From the NCBI GenBank assembly GCA_009823505.1, contig VZQC01004719.1:467206-531205 (forward strand): DNA of 64,000 nt, written 5' to 3'. A program made the position numbers and the translations under genes. Position 1 is the first letter of the stretch, and the number at the start of each line of letters is the position of its first letter. The notes below the pieces were generated by a model, which saw only the letters and a list, made by a program, of their open reading frames with translations, searched no databases and was not told the origin of the DNA. Shown one piece after another: positions 22,615-34,348 of this stretch. The DNA comes from Rhizomys pruinosus (Eukaryota > Chordata > Mammalia > Rodentia > Spalacidae).

Positions 22615-22920
22615 AATTTCTTTCATTTTTTAAATGTATATTTTTATTGACTCTTTGTGCATTTTATACAGTACTTCATCATATTTAGACTGTGTTCCCT
22701 ATCTGTACCCCTCATAGCCCACCCACAGAATTTCATGCATTCTATAATATACGCAAAGGCCTACTGAGTCAAGTTTGTGTACCCAGATGTTCCTTGCTAT
22801 GAGTTCAGCCTGGCATCACTCCTTTAAAGAAGATTATCACCCAGCAATGATCAGCTGCCATTAGTTCCTCAGCTAAGGTTGGGGTGGAGTTTAAATTTCT
22901 TTATAGCATATTCTGAATTT
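22615..22920 (-). mobile_element. L1 3' UTR end
   Basis: 'ttttattgactctttgtgca' at the tail side, 'gtcaagtttgtgtacccag' and 'ttagttcctcagctaagg' are standard rodent L1 3' UTR landmarks on the minus strand. Confidence 0.7.
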
Positions 22921-23950
22921 AGGTTACTGAATGCCCTTGCCTTCAGGAATCATTAAAATGCATGCTTCAGTTTCTAAGCTAAAAACTTATGACTGCTATA
23001 TAATTTTGTGGGATTTTAATAATTTTTCCCTTCCTTTATCATCTGCCATCTAATCAAATTAAGAAACCCCACTGCCATTCATCACATCTGTGATATTTGT
23101 TATAAATCTCATTAAGAATCCTTCAGATTTCAAAAAAAATAAAAGAATCCTTCAGATTTCAATTATCTTCAGCTGCATACAAACCACCCAAGTCTTTTGG
23201 CTTAACACAAGAGCAATCTCTATTTGTAAAATGAATCTATAGTTGTTTGTGACTTGAAAAGATGGCTCATGTCTGATACTTGCAGACTGAGCTGCTGGGC
23301 CTCAGTGGGAGCTATGGAGTCACTTCAAAATGGTCCTTTTGATGCTGTTTGTTAGATGTGAAATTAGACAAGCTTGGAAGCAGAGCGAATTGGGCTCTCC
23401 TCATGGGGCTATTTGAGTTTCTTCACATCATGACAGCTATATTCTAGGAACAAGGAAAGCCCCAAGTGCAAGCTGCTAGTAGTTAGGTACTAGACTTGGA
23501 TAAAGCCTTATGTAAAACACCTTTTATTATCACTTGGTCATTTAGTCTATGGATATTCATGCAGAGGTGGACATTTACCCCCCCAAAAGAGACGAGGTAT
23601 TTTGATATATGAAATTTAATGTATATTATAATATATAATACAGATAGAATATATGTATACATGTGTCTACTTTAAATTTGTCATCTGCTTTTACTATCCT
23701 CAGATCTCCAATCTTCCTCCCTCCTTGTCTCTGATCAATTAGCTATAGCACACCTGGTTCCTAACCACATTGTTAAATGCATTAGTGATGTCTTTCCTGA
23801 ATTATCAGAATGTTATGCACTTCGTAATATGTAATGTTTTTCCAGGAATAATATACATTACTATGCTTTTTGTCTTTCCTAACTTTCTTCAGTAAGCAAC
23901 TAGAGGTAAGAACATTTCTCCATGTTTGCCCATTATCTTTGAATATCTTG
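22921..23950. other. Single-copy DNA with a 20-bp direct repeat
   Basis: No family recognised. Two identical 20-mers (23114-23133 and 23143-23162) flank a 9-base A-rich spacer; see findings. Confidence 0.5.
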
Positions 23951-23966
23951 ATTCCTGGATATTTTT

Positions 23967-24471
23967 TATTTTTTTATATATTTTTTAAAATATTTTTTAA
24001 TTTTATTTATTTTTTGTGTCTATGAATGTACTGTCTGCATGTAGGTTTGTGCACCTGTGTCGTGCAGTGCCGCGGAGGTCAGAAGAGGGCATCGTATTCC
24101 CCTGGAACTGGAGTTAAAGACGGCTCTCAGGGGCTAGAGAGATGGCCTAGCGGTTAAGAGCACCGACTGCTCTTTCAGAGGACCCAGGTTCGATCCCCAG
24201 CACCCACATGGCGGCTGAGAACCGTCTGTAACTCCAATTCCAGGAGAACTCCAGTTCCAGGGGAATCCGAGACCCTCTTCTGACCTCCGCAGCATTGCAC
24301 GACACGGGTGCACAAACCTGCATGCAGACAGTACATTCATACACATACAAAAAATAAAAAATAAAATTAAAAAAAAAAAAGACAGCTTTCATGTGGATGC
24401 TGGGGATCAAACCCGGGTCCTCTGCAAGAGCAATTGGTGCTCTTAACCATTAGGCCATCTCTCCAACCCCA
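23967..24471 (-). mobile_element. B2 SINE split by a second B2
   Basis: The outer B2 is on the minus strand (single-box type) and is interrupted at about 24129. A perfect 16-bp target duplication attcctggatattttt flanks the whole nest at 23951-23966 and 24472-24487. Confidence 0.95.
24130..24377 (+). mobile_element. Inner B2 SINE, duplicated-box subtype
   Basis: Plus-strand B2 from 'ggggctagagagatggccta' to its A-rich tail. It is flanked by aaagacggctctca (24116-24129) and aaagacagctttca (24378-24391), a 14-bp duplication with two C/G-to-T/A type changes. It lies head to head with the outer copy, so transcripts could fold back on themselves. Confidence 0.95.
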
Positions 24472-24529
24472 ATTCCTGGATATTTTTAACATAATCTCTA
24501 ACACATAGTATGGGATGGAAGAGTCCTTT

Positions 24530-24733
24530 ATTTTTTAATTTATTTTTTATGTGTATGAGTGTACTGTCTGCATGTAGGTTTGTGCACCCCTGTGGTGCAA
24601 TGCCGCGGAGGTCAGAAGAGGGCGTCGGATTCCCTTGGAACTGGACTTAAAGACAGTTCTTAGCCGAATCGAATCTGGGTCCTCTGCAAGAACAGTTGGC
24701 GCTCTTAACCGCTGAGCCACCTCTCCAGCCCCA
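24530..24733 (-). mobile_element. B2 SINE, single-box subtype
   Basis: Flanked by perfect 13-bp repeats ggaagagtccttt (24517-24529, 24734-24746). A deletion in the middle joins 'cttagcc' to 'gaatcgaatctggg', removing the 'gccatgtgggtgctggg' part. Confidence 0.95.
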
Positions 24734-24746
24734 GGAAGAGTCCTTT

Positions 24747-26199
24747 TTTTAAATGAATGAATTCTATATAATTACTGAGTAAATTACTGAGAAATTAAAT
24801 CTGTAGTAACCTTGAAATGTAAATATACTTGTGTCTGTGTCATTTGGGCAAGCTTCATTTGTTTCTTCATTTGTCAAACAGGTTGTTGTGTCTGTGCAAT
24901 AGCCACCCAGGGAGGATAAAAGATCCCTGATTCTGAAACTACCCTACACATAGAATGCTCACCAAGTATATTCTTTTAAAGTTTTTAATAGAAGGCTAAT
25001 TCTTTCCCTGCTTCATGCCCTAGGAGGGAAAACTGTCAAGTCTTGGGTTGACCAGTAGCATAATTCAAGGAGAAAAATCCTTATATTGTTTCACTTCCTG
25101 TTTTACTAATGTTATGGCTTTCTGAAAAATTCTTTCCTTATGGCAGCAAAATCTTTACCCTGTGATTAAAAGCCCCATCACGTACCTGTCTTGCTGCCTT
25201 CACAAGGAAGCAAGGTAGGCTGTGCTGGTGGAACTCATTTGTCCTGCATTGCCAGTTTTTTTCTTTTATTTTCTTACGGATTAAGAGAAAGAAATTTATC
25301 TTACATTTATCATGTGGTTTGCAAAAGAATCCTTGAAAGTATTTCTTCCTCAAGGCATGGTCCTTGTGGTAATAGTGCACGCAAAGCTGTTATCTCACTC
25401 TAAAATGATTCTGCCTCCTTTGAAAATAGTAGCTCCTTTCATTTTCTGAATAGATGAATGAGAAAAATGCTTTCTGAGAAATTAATGACTGGAGATGCCA
25501 GGTTAGGGATGGGGAGGGAAAAGTGGATGAGGGGTTGTGTGAGAGGAGACAGGTAGACTGGCACATGTCTTTCGCAGCAAATTGGTTAACAGATGCTCCC
25601 TGGTGCCAAGGCAGTCAGGAAAAATCCATACAGAAAAGAAAAGGCTGTCATCTCAGAATGCACAGGAGAACCATAGCATACAAAATGTAGCTCTGAGATA
25701 ATGTATCTAAGTGCGGCCACAAGAATTTTAACAATATGTTTAGTGGGAGCTTCTGCGATCCAGGATCCAGTGAGGCAGCTCAGAGTTATAGAGGCCTACT
25801 TAGCTGCTGCGTGGGATTGCATAAATTCAAAGGCACCAATGGATTCTCAGCAACATATGCAAGAAATACAATAAAAGAAGGTGATTAAAAGATACAGATA
25901 CTAATTCTCTAACATGGACTTATTCCCATAGGGTCACCCTTCCCATGTTTTTGTGATACACATTAATTCTTCCTTTATGAGAAGGTGATTATTATAATTT
26001 ATAGTATTCTTTACATGCATGACAGTTAGTTCATACCAAAATTGTTTGTTATCAAAGACTGGTTTATCAAAGGAGAATCACTTTAAGGCACAGATATAAA
26101 TGTGAGTCACCAGTCTTCCAGTGCATGGTGGGGTCTTGGAGATCCACTAATAGGACTGCAGCCAGTCTATAAAGAGGAAAGTCTGCTCATGCTTCAAAA
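24747..26199. other. Single-copy DNA
   Basis: No repeat or gene signal I can name. Short frames only. Confidence 0.5.
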
Positions 26200-26890
26200 A
26201 GGGGAAGCCTGGTCTAGCAAGACCTGACTTTGTCTTCAAGTGCATGGAATTGGTAAGTGAAAAGCCAAAAAGAGCCAGGAGCTTCCCTCCAAACACAAGT
26301 GACCCTTGAAGACCAGATCCTCAACTGACCTTGAGGAAACAAAACCTTGGTTAATCTGGGCAATCTAAAGGAAAGTATAACCAGAAATAAATAATCAGTA
26401 AGGCCTGAGAAATTGTACTTCAGGTATAAAACTTGAGATCTTAGTAAAAAGACAAAAAGTAAACAAACAAACAAACAAACAAAAAAAAACATTGCTGTTT
26501 TGCCTGTCTTCAATTCTTACTGGCAAGTGCTGCTTTTGCCATCCTTAAAGATATGAGACACAGCTTTTCCACCTTCCAATATGGACTGAAGACTCATGTC
26601 TCTCCACGAATCCTCCAAACCTTCAGTGCCAGATGGGGACTGCTGAGACATCCAACTTGTGGACTGAGCTACTACTGGGGTTTCCGCCTCTTCAGAGTAT
26701 AGTTTGCCATTGTTGGACTACTCAGGTTGTATCATGGAGACCAGTACAGGAAGATCAAGACAGGACACGGTACTTACTGGACCTCATTTGGTGACCATGG
26801 GTAGGGAAAGCCCCAGTGTGGAACACAAGGACAGAACTGATGGTGGTTTGGGCTTGCCAAGGAGGAGCCTTCAAACATGACATCTTTCAG
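26200..26890 (+). mobile_element. Composite repeat copy 1, with an inverted left arm
   Basis: 26343-26560 matches 63783-64000 in the same direction (e.g. 'aaataaataatcagtaaggc' against 'aaataaataatcagtatggc'). 26205-26340 matches the reverse complement of 63630-63778. The right part (26570-26740) has an LTR-like look and shares 'gggactgctgagacatccaac' style wording with the ERVL-type LTRs. The 3' part (26740-26890), ending 'cctaataaagataaataaat', is unidentified. Possibly an RMER1-like rodent repeat, from weak memory only. Confidence 0.5.
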
Positions 26891-26893
26891 CCT

Positions 26894-26935
26894 AATAAAG
26901 ATAAATAAATAAATAAGTAAATAAATAAATCATAA
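26894..26935. repeat. (AAAT)n tract
   Basis: A-rich tetranucleotide tract after the composite repeat, possibly its tail. Confidence 0.9.
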
Positions 26936-26949
26936 GCTGAAGATACTAA

Positions 26950-28138
26950 AAATAGACAGATATAAACAACAGCATTCTGAATAGGGCTTCAATATATCAG
27001 GACTTGAGTTGAAGCAGCGGCAAGAGGGATTGCATCAAATTTAAACCTCTGTACAATAAAGGAAACAGCAGTGTGAGGAAATCACGTGCAGAATGGGAAA
27101 ACAATTTTTCTCAGCTATTCATTTGACAAGGAATTCATATAAAAACTCAAAAACTTAAACCCCAAACAATACAATCAACAAATAGACAAATGAAATTTCT
27201 AAGACAAAGAAATACAAATGGCCAAAAAGTGTCCACCATTCATTCTCAGATATCATGAAAATGAAAACTCAAACTACTTGGAGATTGAATCTCACCCCTG
27301 TCAGGATGGCTGCTATCAGGAAAGCAAGAACATGGGCCTGGAGAGAGATGGGTCAGCAGTAAAGAGCACTGGCTGTTCTAGTAAAGGAGCTGGTTTGCAT
27401 TCCCAGCACCTACATATATGGTGGCTAAACAGCCATCTACAATTCCAGTTCCAGGGGATCTGGAACCCTCTTTTGACTTCCACAGGCATACACACATGCA
27501 TTGTACCTACATAAATACAGATAAAATGATCATACACAATAATTAAAAATAAATAATAATAAGAAAGAAAGAAACAACAGATGCTGGTCAATATACAGGT
27601 GAAAGAAAAGGATTTTTATACACTGCTAATGGGAATGTTTATTAGTCCAGTTCCCATGGAGGCTTCTCAAAACCCTAAAATAGAAGAGCTATGTAAGTTA
27701 GCTACACTGCTATATCACACATGGTCATACACTCAAAAGAATCAAGGTCAGGAGAGAAAAGAGATACCTGGATATCTATATGCAGCCCTGCTCTATTCAC
27801 GATGCTTAGTTTGTGAATGTAGCCTAGGTGCCCATCAATGGTGAATAAAAATATATGGTATATATACAAAACAAAGTACCAGTCGCCCATCAAGTGCAAA
27901 ATTATATAATTAATCATATTAAGCCAGACTCAGAAATAATAAAAACACTTCATTTTCTTGCATATACCAAAAGTAGATTTAAATAACAATCATGAAATAG
28001 AAGGGGGGGGGGCTATTTGGGAAGAAGCATTGGGAGAGGATAGGGAACATGAGAGAGTATAGAAGAGTGGCTTTAGGTGAACACATTGAAGTCATGGACC
28101 CCCAGAATGGAAGAAGGATGAACATCATAATCCCAGCC
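26950..28138 (+). mobile_element. Old L1 3' part (Lx-type), with a B2 inside
   Basis: Decayed ORF2 end and 3' UTR: 'agaaatacaaatggccaaaa', 'gattgaatctcacccctgtc', the C-terminal box 'cactgctaatgggaatgt', and a G9 run at 28004-28012 of the 3' UTR. A B2 sits at 27334-27575. Confidence 0.75.
27334..27575 (+). mobile_element. B2 SINE, old copy
   Basis: 'gggcctggagagagatgggtc' head and 'ttccagttccaggggatctg' middle, with single-box structure. The flanks gaaagcaagaac and gaaagaaacaac are a plausible degraded duplication. Confidence 0.85.
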
Positions 28139-28141
28139 TGA

Positions 28142-28770
28142 GTTTTTTTTTTTTTAATGGTGTCTTATCTTGATCAACAAGCACTAAGTTCCACCTCTTG
28201 CAGGTTTTTGTCTACAGCAGTAAGTTTCATTTCTCTGAAGAATAGGCCATTTCTCACATGCAGTGGGTCTCTGTACCTGTCACAGCTTCAAAGAGCAGAA
28301 GAGGTTGGGATGCCCAGTCTTCTCACAGCCAATCAATAGTTCAGGCATATCTATGCTCATGACAAAGATAGAGACCCAATCCTTGCTGTAGCATGGGCAC
28401 ACAGGCAGCTTAGTGCAATGGAAAAAGAGAGGGAAGGGAATCTCCAGGTGGGACCCCCAAAATCCAAATAAAAACCCAAACACTCTTTGTGCGCTGTAGT
28501 CTCTTTCAGCTCTGGGGAGAGGGGTCTTTTTTGTTTGAGAAGTCTATTATACTTGACAACTTCACTTTCCTGTTATGTGGAGCTGTTTTCCTCTTTAATT
28601 GCTTAACTTATAGAGAAAAGAAAGCCCTCTGATAGCTGGTATCAAATTATGCTATATACATTCATAAAAATGTTATGTTGAAACTCATTATTTTGTATAA
28701 CTAAGATATACTAAGAAAAATAAAGTCTGGTTTAATTTAAAATATCTTGGGGAGTATTTTTATTAATATT
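28142..28770. other. Unidentified segment beginning with a T14 tract
   Basis: The T-run at 28142-28155 could be the tail of a minus-strand retrocopy extending to about 28560. No parent gene or family recognised; the rest is AT-rich. Confidence 0.3.
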
Positions 28771-29800
28771 TTAATCAATTACTGCATTTCTTCTTAATTT
28801 ATATACATATTTGTTGGGTACAGTTTGTTATATCCACATGCATTATATCAAGGCAGAGTAATTAGCCTATTTATCATAAATAGTTCAAATTTATTTGTGT
28901 TGGAGACATTAAAATTTCTCTTTTCTACTTTGTGCTATATGTAATAGCTACCATTAAGTATGCTCATCCTATTGGGCTTTGAAATGCCAGAATTTAATCC
29001 TTTCTAATCAAATTTCTATTTTATCTAAAGCTGTCTTGTACTCCACACCTTCTGTTGTATACGCTTAAAGTCTTTTCCACTTACATTTTTCTTCTTTGAA
29101 ATGAACTTTACTAGAATCTTCAAACACATGAAAGAAAAAAAAAGATACAGTATTTCTTTCTGTGCTTAGTTTATTTCACTTAACATAATGTTCTCCAGGC
29201 TCATCCATGTTGTTAGGTAAAACATAATTTCATGCCTTTTTTTTTTTATTTTTTTTTTATTTCTGTATGTGTATGAATGTACTGTCTGCATGCAGGTCTG
29301 TGCACCCGTGTCGTGCAATGCCGCGGAGGTCAGAAGAGGGTGTCGGATTCCCCTGGAACTGGAGTTCTCCTGGAATTGGAGTTTCGGACGGTTCTCGGCC
29401 GCCATGTGGGTGCTGGGGATCGAACCCGGGTCCTCTGTAAGAGCGGTCGGCGCTCTTAACCGCTAGGCCATCTCTCCAGCCCCTATTTCATGCCTTTTTA
29501 AAGCTGGATAATGCTCCATTGGGGAAAATGTCTCACTAAAGCATCCATCTAGTGTCAGATATCTAGTTGAATTCTATGCATCGATTTTTTTAAATCATAC
29601 AGTAATAAGTACCCAAGTGTGGTTACTTAACCATGTAATTGATTTGTGGTGTTAGGGATTGAACCCAAGTCCTTGCCTTTCTTTTCTTGTCACCTCTATA
29701 TTCTTTTCCAAAAGACTGTAGTGATTTAGATCTCCACCACCAATGTATAAATTATTTCTTGGAGTACATGGACATTCATCTCCTCCTCACCAGGAAATAA
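28771..29800 (-). mobile_element. Ancient L1 (L1M-like) fragment
   Basis: 'cttaacataatgttctccag' and 'gctcatccatgttgttaggt', then 'aaagctggataatgctccat', form the well-known complement of an ancient mammalian L1 3' part. Split by the B2 at 29242-29484. Confidence 0.65.
29242..29484 (-). mobile_element. B2 SINE, young duplicated-box copy
   Basis: Perfect 15-bp duplication atttcatgccttttt at 29227-29241 and 29485-29499. Many CpGs intact (ccgcgg, gtcgga, ttcggacgg, ctcggccgcc, cggtcggcgctc). Confidence 0.97.
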
Positions 29801-29894
29801 CTTGATCTGTGGTAAATTAGCTCAGTTTTTGATTACTTGTACAAGACTCCCATATCAGTCCCCAGATATGGGAAGTAAACAAAGAGTTCTCTCT

Positions 29895-29985
29895 GTACGC
29901 CCCCTCTCTCCCTCCATCTCCCTCTGTCTCCTTACATCTCTGTCTCCCTCTTTTTCTATTTCTTTTTCTTCCTTTTCTTTCTGTG
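29895..29985. repeat. CT-rich low-complexity tract
   Basis: Pyrimidine-rich, imperfect TCTCCC/TTTC units. Confidence 0.85.
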
Positions 29986-30009
29986 TAGAACACGAAGATG
30001 AACCTCTTG

Positions 30010-30250
30010 TATTATTCCTCCTTAGGAGCCAGCTACTACATCTGAGACTAAGATTCTCCTTGGGCTGAGATTTATGGAGTAGATTAGGCTGGCTGGAAAG
30101 CAATTCCTAAGGAACCCAGTCTCTCCACCTCAGCACTTGGGATTACAAGGTCACCTACCACCATGCCCAGATTTTTACATGTTAAACTTGCGTTCTGTGA
30201 ATTGAAATCAGGAAGGACTTCACTGACTGAAGTACCTCTCCAGCCCCTCT
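30010..30250 (-). mobile_element. B4-like SINE, diverged
   Basis: 'cctcagcacttgggattaca' (B1-like part), 'caccatgcccag' and 'tgaagtacctctccagcccc' (tRNA-like head complement) in one unit. Confidence 0.5.
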
Positions 30251-30329
30251 TCTCTACATCTTGGCAGCATTTGAATAGTCCTTTTTGTGGAATCAGTTTT
30301 GACTAGGTTTGATGATATTCATTGTGTTT

Positions 30330-31335
30330 TTTATTTTTATCTTCTTTTAAAAAATTTCTATTTTTATTTATTGAATTTTTTCAAATTTTACGGAATATAT
30401 TTTGGTTTTATTTAGCTCCCCTTCCCTAACTGCATCCCTTCATTGCACCCTGCCCAGTGTCATGTAGCCTATTACTTATATGCCTGAAAGGTCAACTTTG
30501 TGTCTCCAAATGCCCTTTGGTGTGAGTCCATTCACTGGAGCCTGGTTAACTTATCAAGAGTCTCACCCTTTCCAGAGATTGACTTTGCCCCTCCAAGCAG
30601 CCATTGGCTACCAATAGTTCTTCAGGTAGTGTTGGTGTTCTTATGTATGTCCCCACTTTTATGCTGAGATTTTGTCTGGCTTGAGATTTTGTGGGATTTA
30701 TAAAAGTTCATTGTCATTGTGAGTTCATGTGAGTAACTGATCAGCTGTTTGGAAAACTGTTTCCTTGTGGTCATCCACCACCTCTGCTTCTTACAATCTT
30801 TCTCCCCCATCTTCCACAGTGATCTCTGAATCTTGGGAGGCAGCAATTTGATATAGATTTCCAATTCAGGGATAAGTACTCTGAAATACCTTATTCTCTA
30901 CATGTTGGCCAGTTGTGGTTCTCTGTGTCAATCACCATCGGCTGCATAAGGGAAATTCTCTGGTGAAAGTTGAGAGATGCATAAATTTATGGGTATAACA
31001 ATAAGTTATTAGGAGTCACTAATATTAATCTATTTAACAGAATAATTGGATTAGGCTCAACCCTACAGGCTGTATTCTGTCTAGGCTCCAGTTCTCAGGC
31101 CTGACATCCAATGTGAGATATAGACTCTATCTTATGAAGTAGACCATATCTCCAGTCAGAAAGTAGATGGTTACATGCATAATAGCCCCACCATGCTCAC
31201 ACTAGAGGGTGTATCTTACCAGGCCAATTGTTGAAATGTGCACGATTCACAATGATTAATTTTCTCTTCAGGTAGCATGCATAGCACCTTCTAGCACAAT
31301 GAAAGCTAGCCAGTAGAGCTGGAAAAGTTATGCTA
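30330..31335 (-). mobile_element. L1 (Lx-type) 3' UTR
   Basis: Minus-strand L1 3' UTR with 'tttttatttattgaattttt' at the tail side. Long collinear match to 1-1175. No coding part. Confidence 0.75.
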
Positions 31336-31384
31336 GACTTTCTAAAATGTCTTGCAATGTGATGGTAATGAAGCCCTTTTGTGG

Positions 31385-31800
31385 TTGCTAAGAACTTTGA
31401 ATGATTGCTAGGAACTTTGGTCCCTGAAAGGTCCCAAGATAAAAATGGGGGCAGGGGGGGGTAAAACAGGGACCTTCCCCAGCCCCTGCCCTGCTCAGGA
31501 AGGATTGAAGACTTTGTTTTCTAAAACTGCCATATTCCTGTAAACTTTTTTTTTTTACCATGTTACCTGTAAATCACCTACTTATTATCATGTATGTGTA
31601 TTTGCCTTTTGCTTGCATTCCTCACATATGAGTATAAATATTCCCCCAAAACTTGAGCTGGGGGCTGGCACCATTATGAAGTGATCCAGTGTCAGACTGC
31701 TGGTATAAAGTAAAACTCATTCTTTCATCTGACTTGGTGGCTGGTCTCTTGACTCCTGATTTTCTGTAACAACATGAAGCTTTGAAGTCACTGTCAGCTT
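31385..31800 (+). mobile_element. ERV LTR-like segment
   Basis: TATA box in 'gagtataaatattccccc' (31630-31648), then 'ggtataaagtaaaactcatt' about 60 bases on, resembling the R region of class I rodent LTRs. 5' and 3' ends uncertain; no duplication found. Confidence 0.4.
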
Positions 31801-31937
31801 TCTCCTGGTCTGTTCTCCAGTTCATGTGTAGTGTCCTTAGCAATAATTCAAGTTCTTGCAGGTAATGAAGAGCAGAGAAAATGGCCAAAACTCAACTCCA
31901 AGTAGGTAAAAGACCTCAATATAAAACTTGATATCAG

Positions 31938-32161
31938 GGGCTGGAGAAGAGCACAGACTTAACTAGCGGTTAAGAGCACAGACTGCTCTTGCAGAGGACC
32001 TGGGTTCGATCCCCAGCACCCACAAGGTGGCTGAGATCCATCTTTAACTCCAGTTCCAGGGGAATCCAACACCCTCTTCTGACTTCCAAGGCATTGCACG
32101 ACACTGGTGCACAAACCTACATTCAGACAATACATTCATATACATAAAAAATAAATAAATT
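31938..32161 (+). mobile_element. B2 SINE, rearranged head
   Basis: Flanked by the perfect 14-mer aaacttgatatcag (31924-31937, 32162-32175). The A-box region is altered: 'ggggctggagaagagcacag' is followed by 'acttaactagcggttaagagc', so part of the head is duplicated. Single-box subtype. Confidence 0.95.
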
Positions 32162-32692
32162 AAACTTGATATCAGAAACAAAAGATCCTGGATAGCCAAA
32201 GGAACCCTGGGCAATAAAGAGCAATACAGGAAGGATTACCATAGCAGACCTCAAACTATATTACAGAGCTCTAGTCATAAAATCATCCTGATATTGGCAC
32301 AAAAACAGACTCATAGATCAATGGAACAAAATTGAGGATCCAAACCTGAGCACATCCAATTTCAGCTACTTCATTGAGCCAAGAAGACTCAATGGAGGAA
32401 AGACAGCATGTACAGCAAATGATGTTGACATGACTGGATCACCACTTGCAGAAGAATAGAATTAAGCCCCTACCTCTCACCTTGTATAAAAATCAACTCC
32501 AAATGGATCGAAGACCTCAATGTGAAATCTGAAACTCTGAAAATGATAGAAGAAAACATTGGTAGTAACCTACAAGACATAGGTCTAGGAAATGACTTTC
32601 TAAATCAGACAGCAGCTGTGCAAAAGTAAGGTCAACAATTGACAAATGGGAACTTATTAAACTCAAGAGCTTCTATACAGTGAAAGAAACAA

Positions 32693-33106
32693 GTGAAGAA
32701 AAAAGCCACAGAGTGGGAGGAAACCTTCACTGATGATACATCTGATAGAGCATTGACATCCAGAGTGTATAAACTACTCAAAAAACAAAGGAGGAAGAAA
32801 ACAAATGACCCACTCAAAAGATGGAGTAAAGAGCTGAACAGAAACTTCACAAATGAAGAAGTAAAGATGGCTGAGAAACATCTTAAAGAGTATTTGGCAT
32901 TGCTAATAATTAAGGAAATACAAATCAAAACCACCTTAAGATTTCATCTTACTATGGTAAGACTAGCTATGATTCAGAAAACTAAGGATACTAAATGCTG
33001 GAGAGGTTGTGGGGAAAGGGGAACACTCATCCACTGCTGGTGGGAATGCAAACTCATGCAACCCCTATGGAAAACAGTGTGGAGAACTCTTAAGAAACTG
33101 AAAATG
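32693..33106 (+). pseudogene. L1 ORF2 C-terminal remnant
   Basis: A 138-codon open stretch of the ORF2p C-terminus, upstream of the B1. It retains the Cys/His box as CX3CX7HX4C (first Cys near 32998, within 'CWRGCGERGTLIHCWWEC'). Reverse transcriptase and endonuclease parts are absent from this copy. The frame downstream is broken by the B1 and B2. Dead remnant. Confidence 0.85.
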
Positions 33107-33269
33107 GCCGGGGCATGGTGGTGCACATCTTTAATCCTAGCACTCAGGAAGCAGAGACAGGTGGACCTCTGTGAGTTCAAGGCCAGCCTGGTCTACATAG
33201 AGAGTGTTAGGACAGCTGGGGCTACAGGGGGACCCTGTCTCAAAAAGACCAAAACAATGTAAAAAAATC
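33107..33269 (+). mobile_element. B1 SINE inside L1 ORF2
   Basis: Complete B1 with tail. Perfect 15-bp duplication aagaaactgaaaatg at 33092-33106 and 33270-33284. Confidence 0.97.
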
Positions 33270-33419
33270 AAGAAACTGAAAATGAGTCTACCACAAGACT
33301 CATCCTATTGCAGAGATACATTCACATCAATGTTTATTGCAGCTCTCTTCACAATAGCGAAGAGCTGGAACCAACCCAAGTGTCCCTCAACCAATGAGTG
33401 GATAGAAAAAATGTAGTAC

Positions 33420-33652
33420 GGGGCTGGAGAGATAGCCTAGCGGTTAAGAGCACCGACGCTCTTGCAGAGGACCCGGGTTCGATCCCCAGCACCCACATAG
33501 CGGCTGAGAACCGTCTGTAACTCCAATTCCAGGAGAACTTCAGTTCCAAGGGAATCTGAGACCCTCTTCTGACCTCTGAGGCATTGCAAGACACGGGTGC
33601 ACAAACCTACATGCAGACAGTACATTCATACACATACAAAAATAATAAATTA
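33420..33652 (+). mobile_element. B2 SINE inside L1 ORF2, duplicated-box subtype
   Basis: Flanked by aaaaaatgtagtac (33406-33419) and aaaaaatgtagcac (33653-33666), one mismatch in 14. Confidence 0.96.
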
Positions 33653-34348
33653 AAAAAATGTAGCACATCTGCACAATGGAATTCTATGTAGTGGTAAAGA
33701 AAGATGACATCATGATCTTTTCATGTGAATGGATGGAACTAGGAGCTATTATGCTAAGTGAAGTAACACAATCCCAGAAAAACAAATGATGGTTGGTATC
33801 CCTCATTTGTGGATGCTGGCACCAAATCCCTAGCTGAAAGGCAAGCTGAGCAATGTTAATGTTATATTTCTTTTTATATGAAGGCAACTGTACTGTTAGA
33901 ATGTGAATCCCTTAATGGGCTCTTGAATTAATTTACTAATTTTCAGACTTTGTAATTGTGGTATATGAGTGGAGGGTATGCATTCATATTTTAGAGCAAT
34001 ATAAAATTAAAGGGAAAAGTATGAACTCCTAAACATATTTTGGAATTAACATACAGTTTATTTTCAAAGGTCATAATTTTGGTATATATGTGACATATAT
34101 ATATATATATGAGCAATACAAATGGGAGAGAACAACAAGGACAAAAGGACTGGGTCAAAGAACTGACTGAAACAGATAACTTCTGCCCAAACAATAAACA
34201 TCTGCAGAGAAAAACTTTAAAAACACTGAGAAAAAGATATAAGACATGTATGGCAGAATGCCATATGGAAAAGGGAAGGTATCTAAATTGGACTGAGAAA
34301 TGACGTATGAAATACACAAAATATCAATAAAATATTTTATAAAATAAA

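Larger units (their letters stand above)
31880..34347 (+). mobile_element. L1 3' half, plus strand, with three SINE insertions
   Basis: ORF2 3' part from 'gatcctggatagccaaagga' (about 32183) to the stop near 33800, then a 3' UTR that matches the complement of 37782-38020. A short duplicate L1 piece, 31885-31937, precedes it out of order. B2s lie at 31938 and 33420 and a B1 at 33107. The polyadenylated end is around 34320-34347. Confidence 0.85.

Noticed and set aside
28142..28560. Possible processed retrogene on the minus strand (T14 at its tail side)
   Set aside because: No parent transcript recognised, no polyadenylation signal before the tail and no target duplication found.
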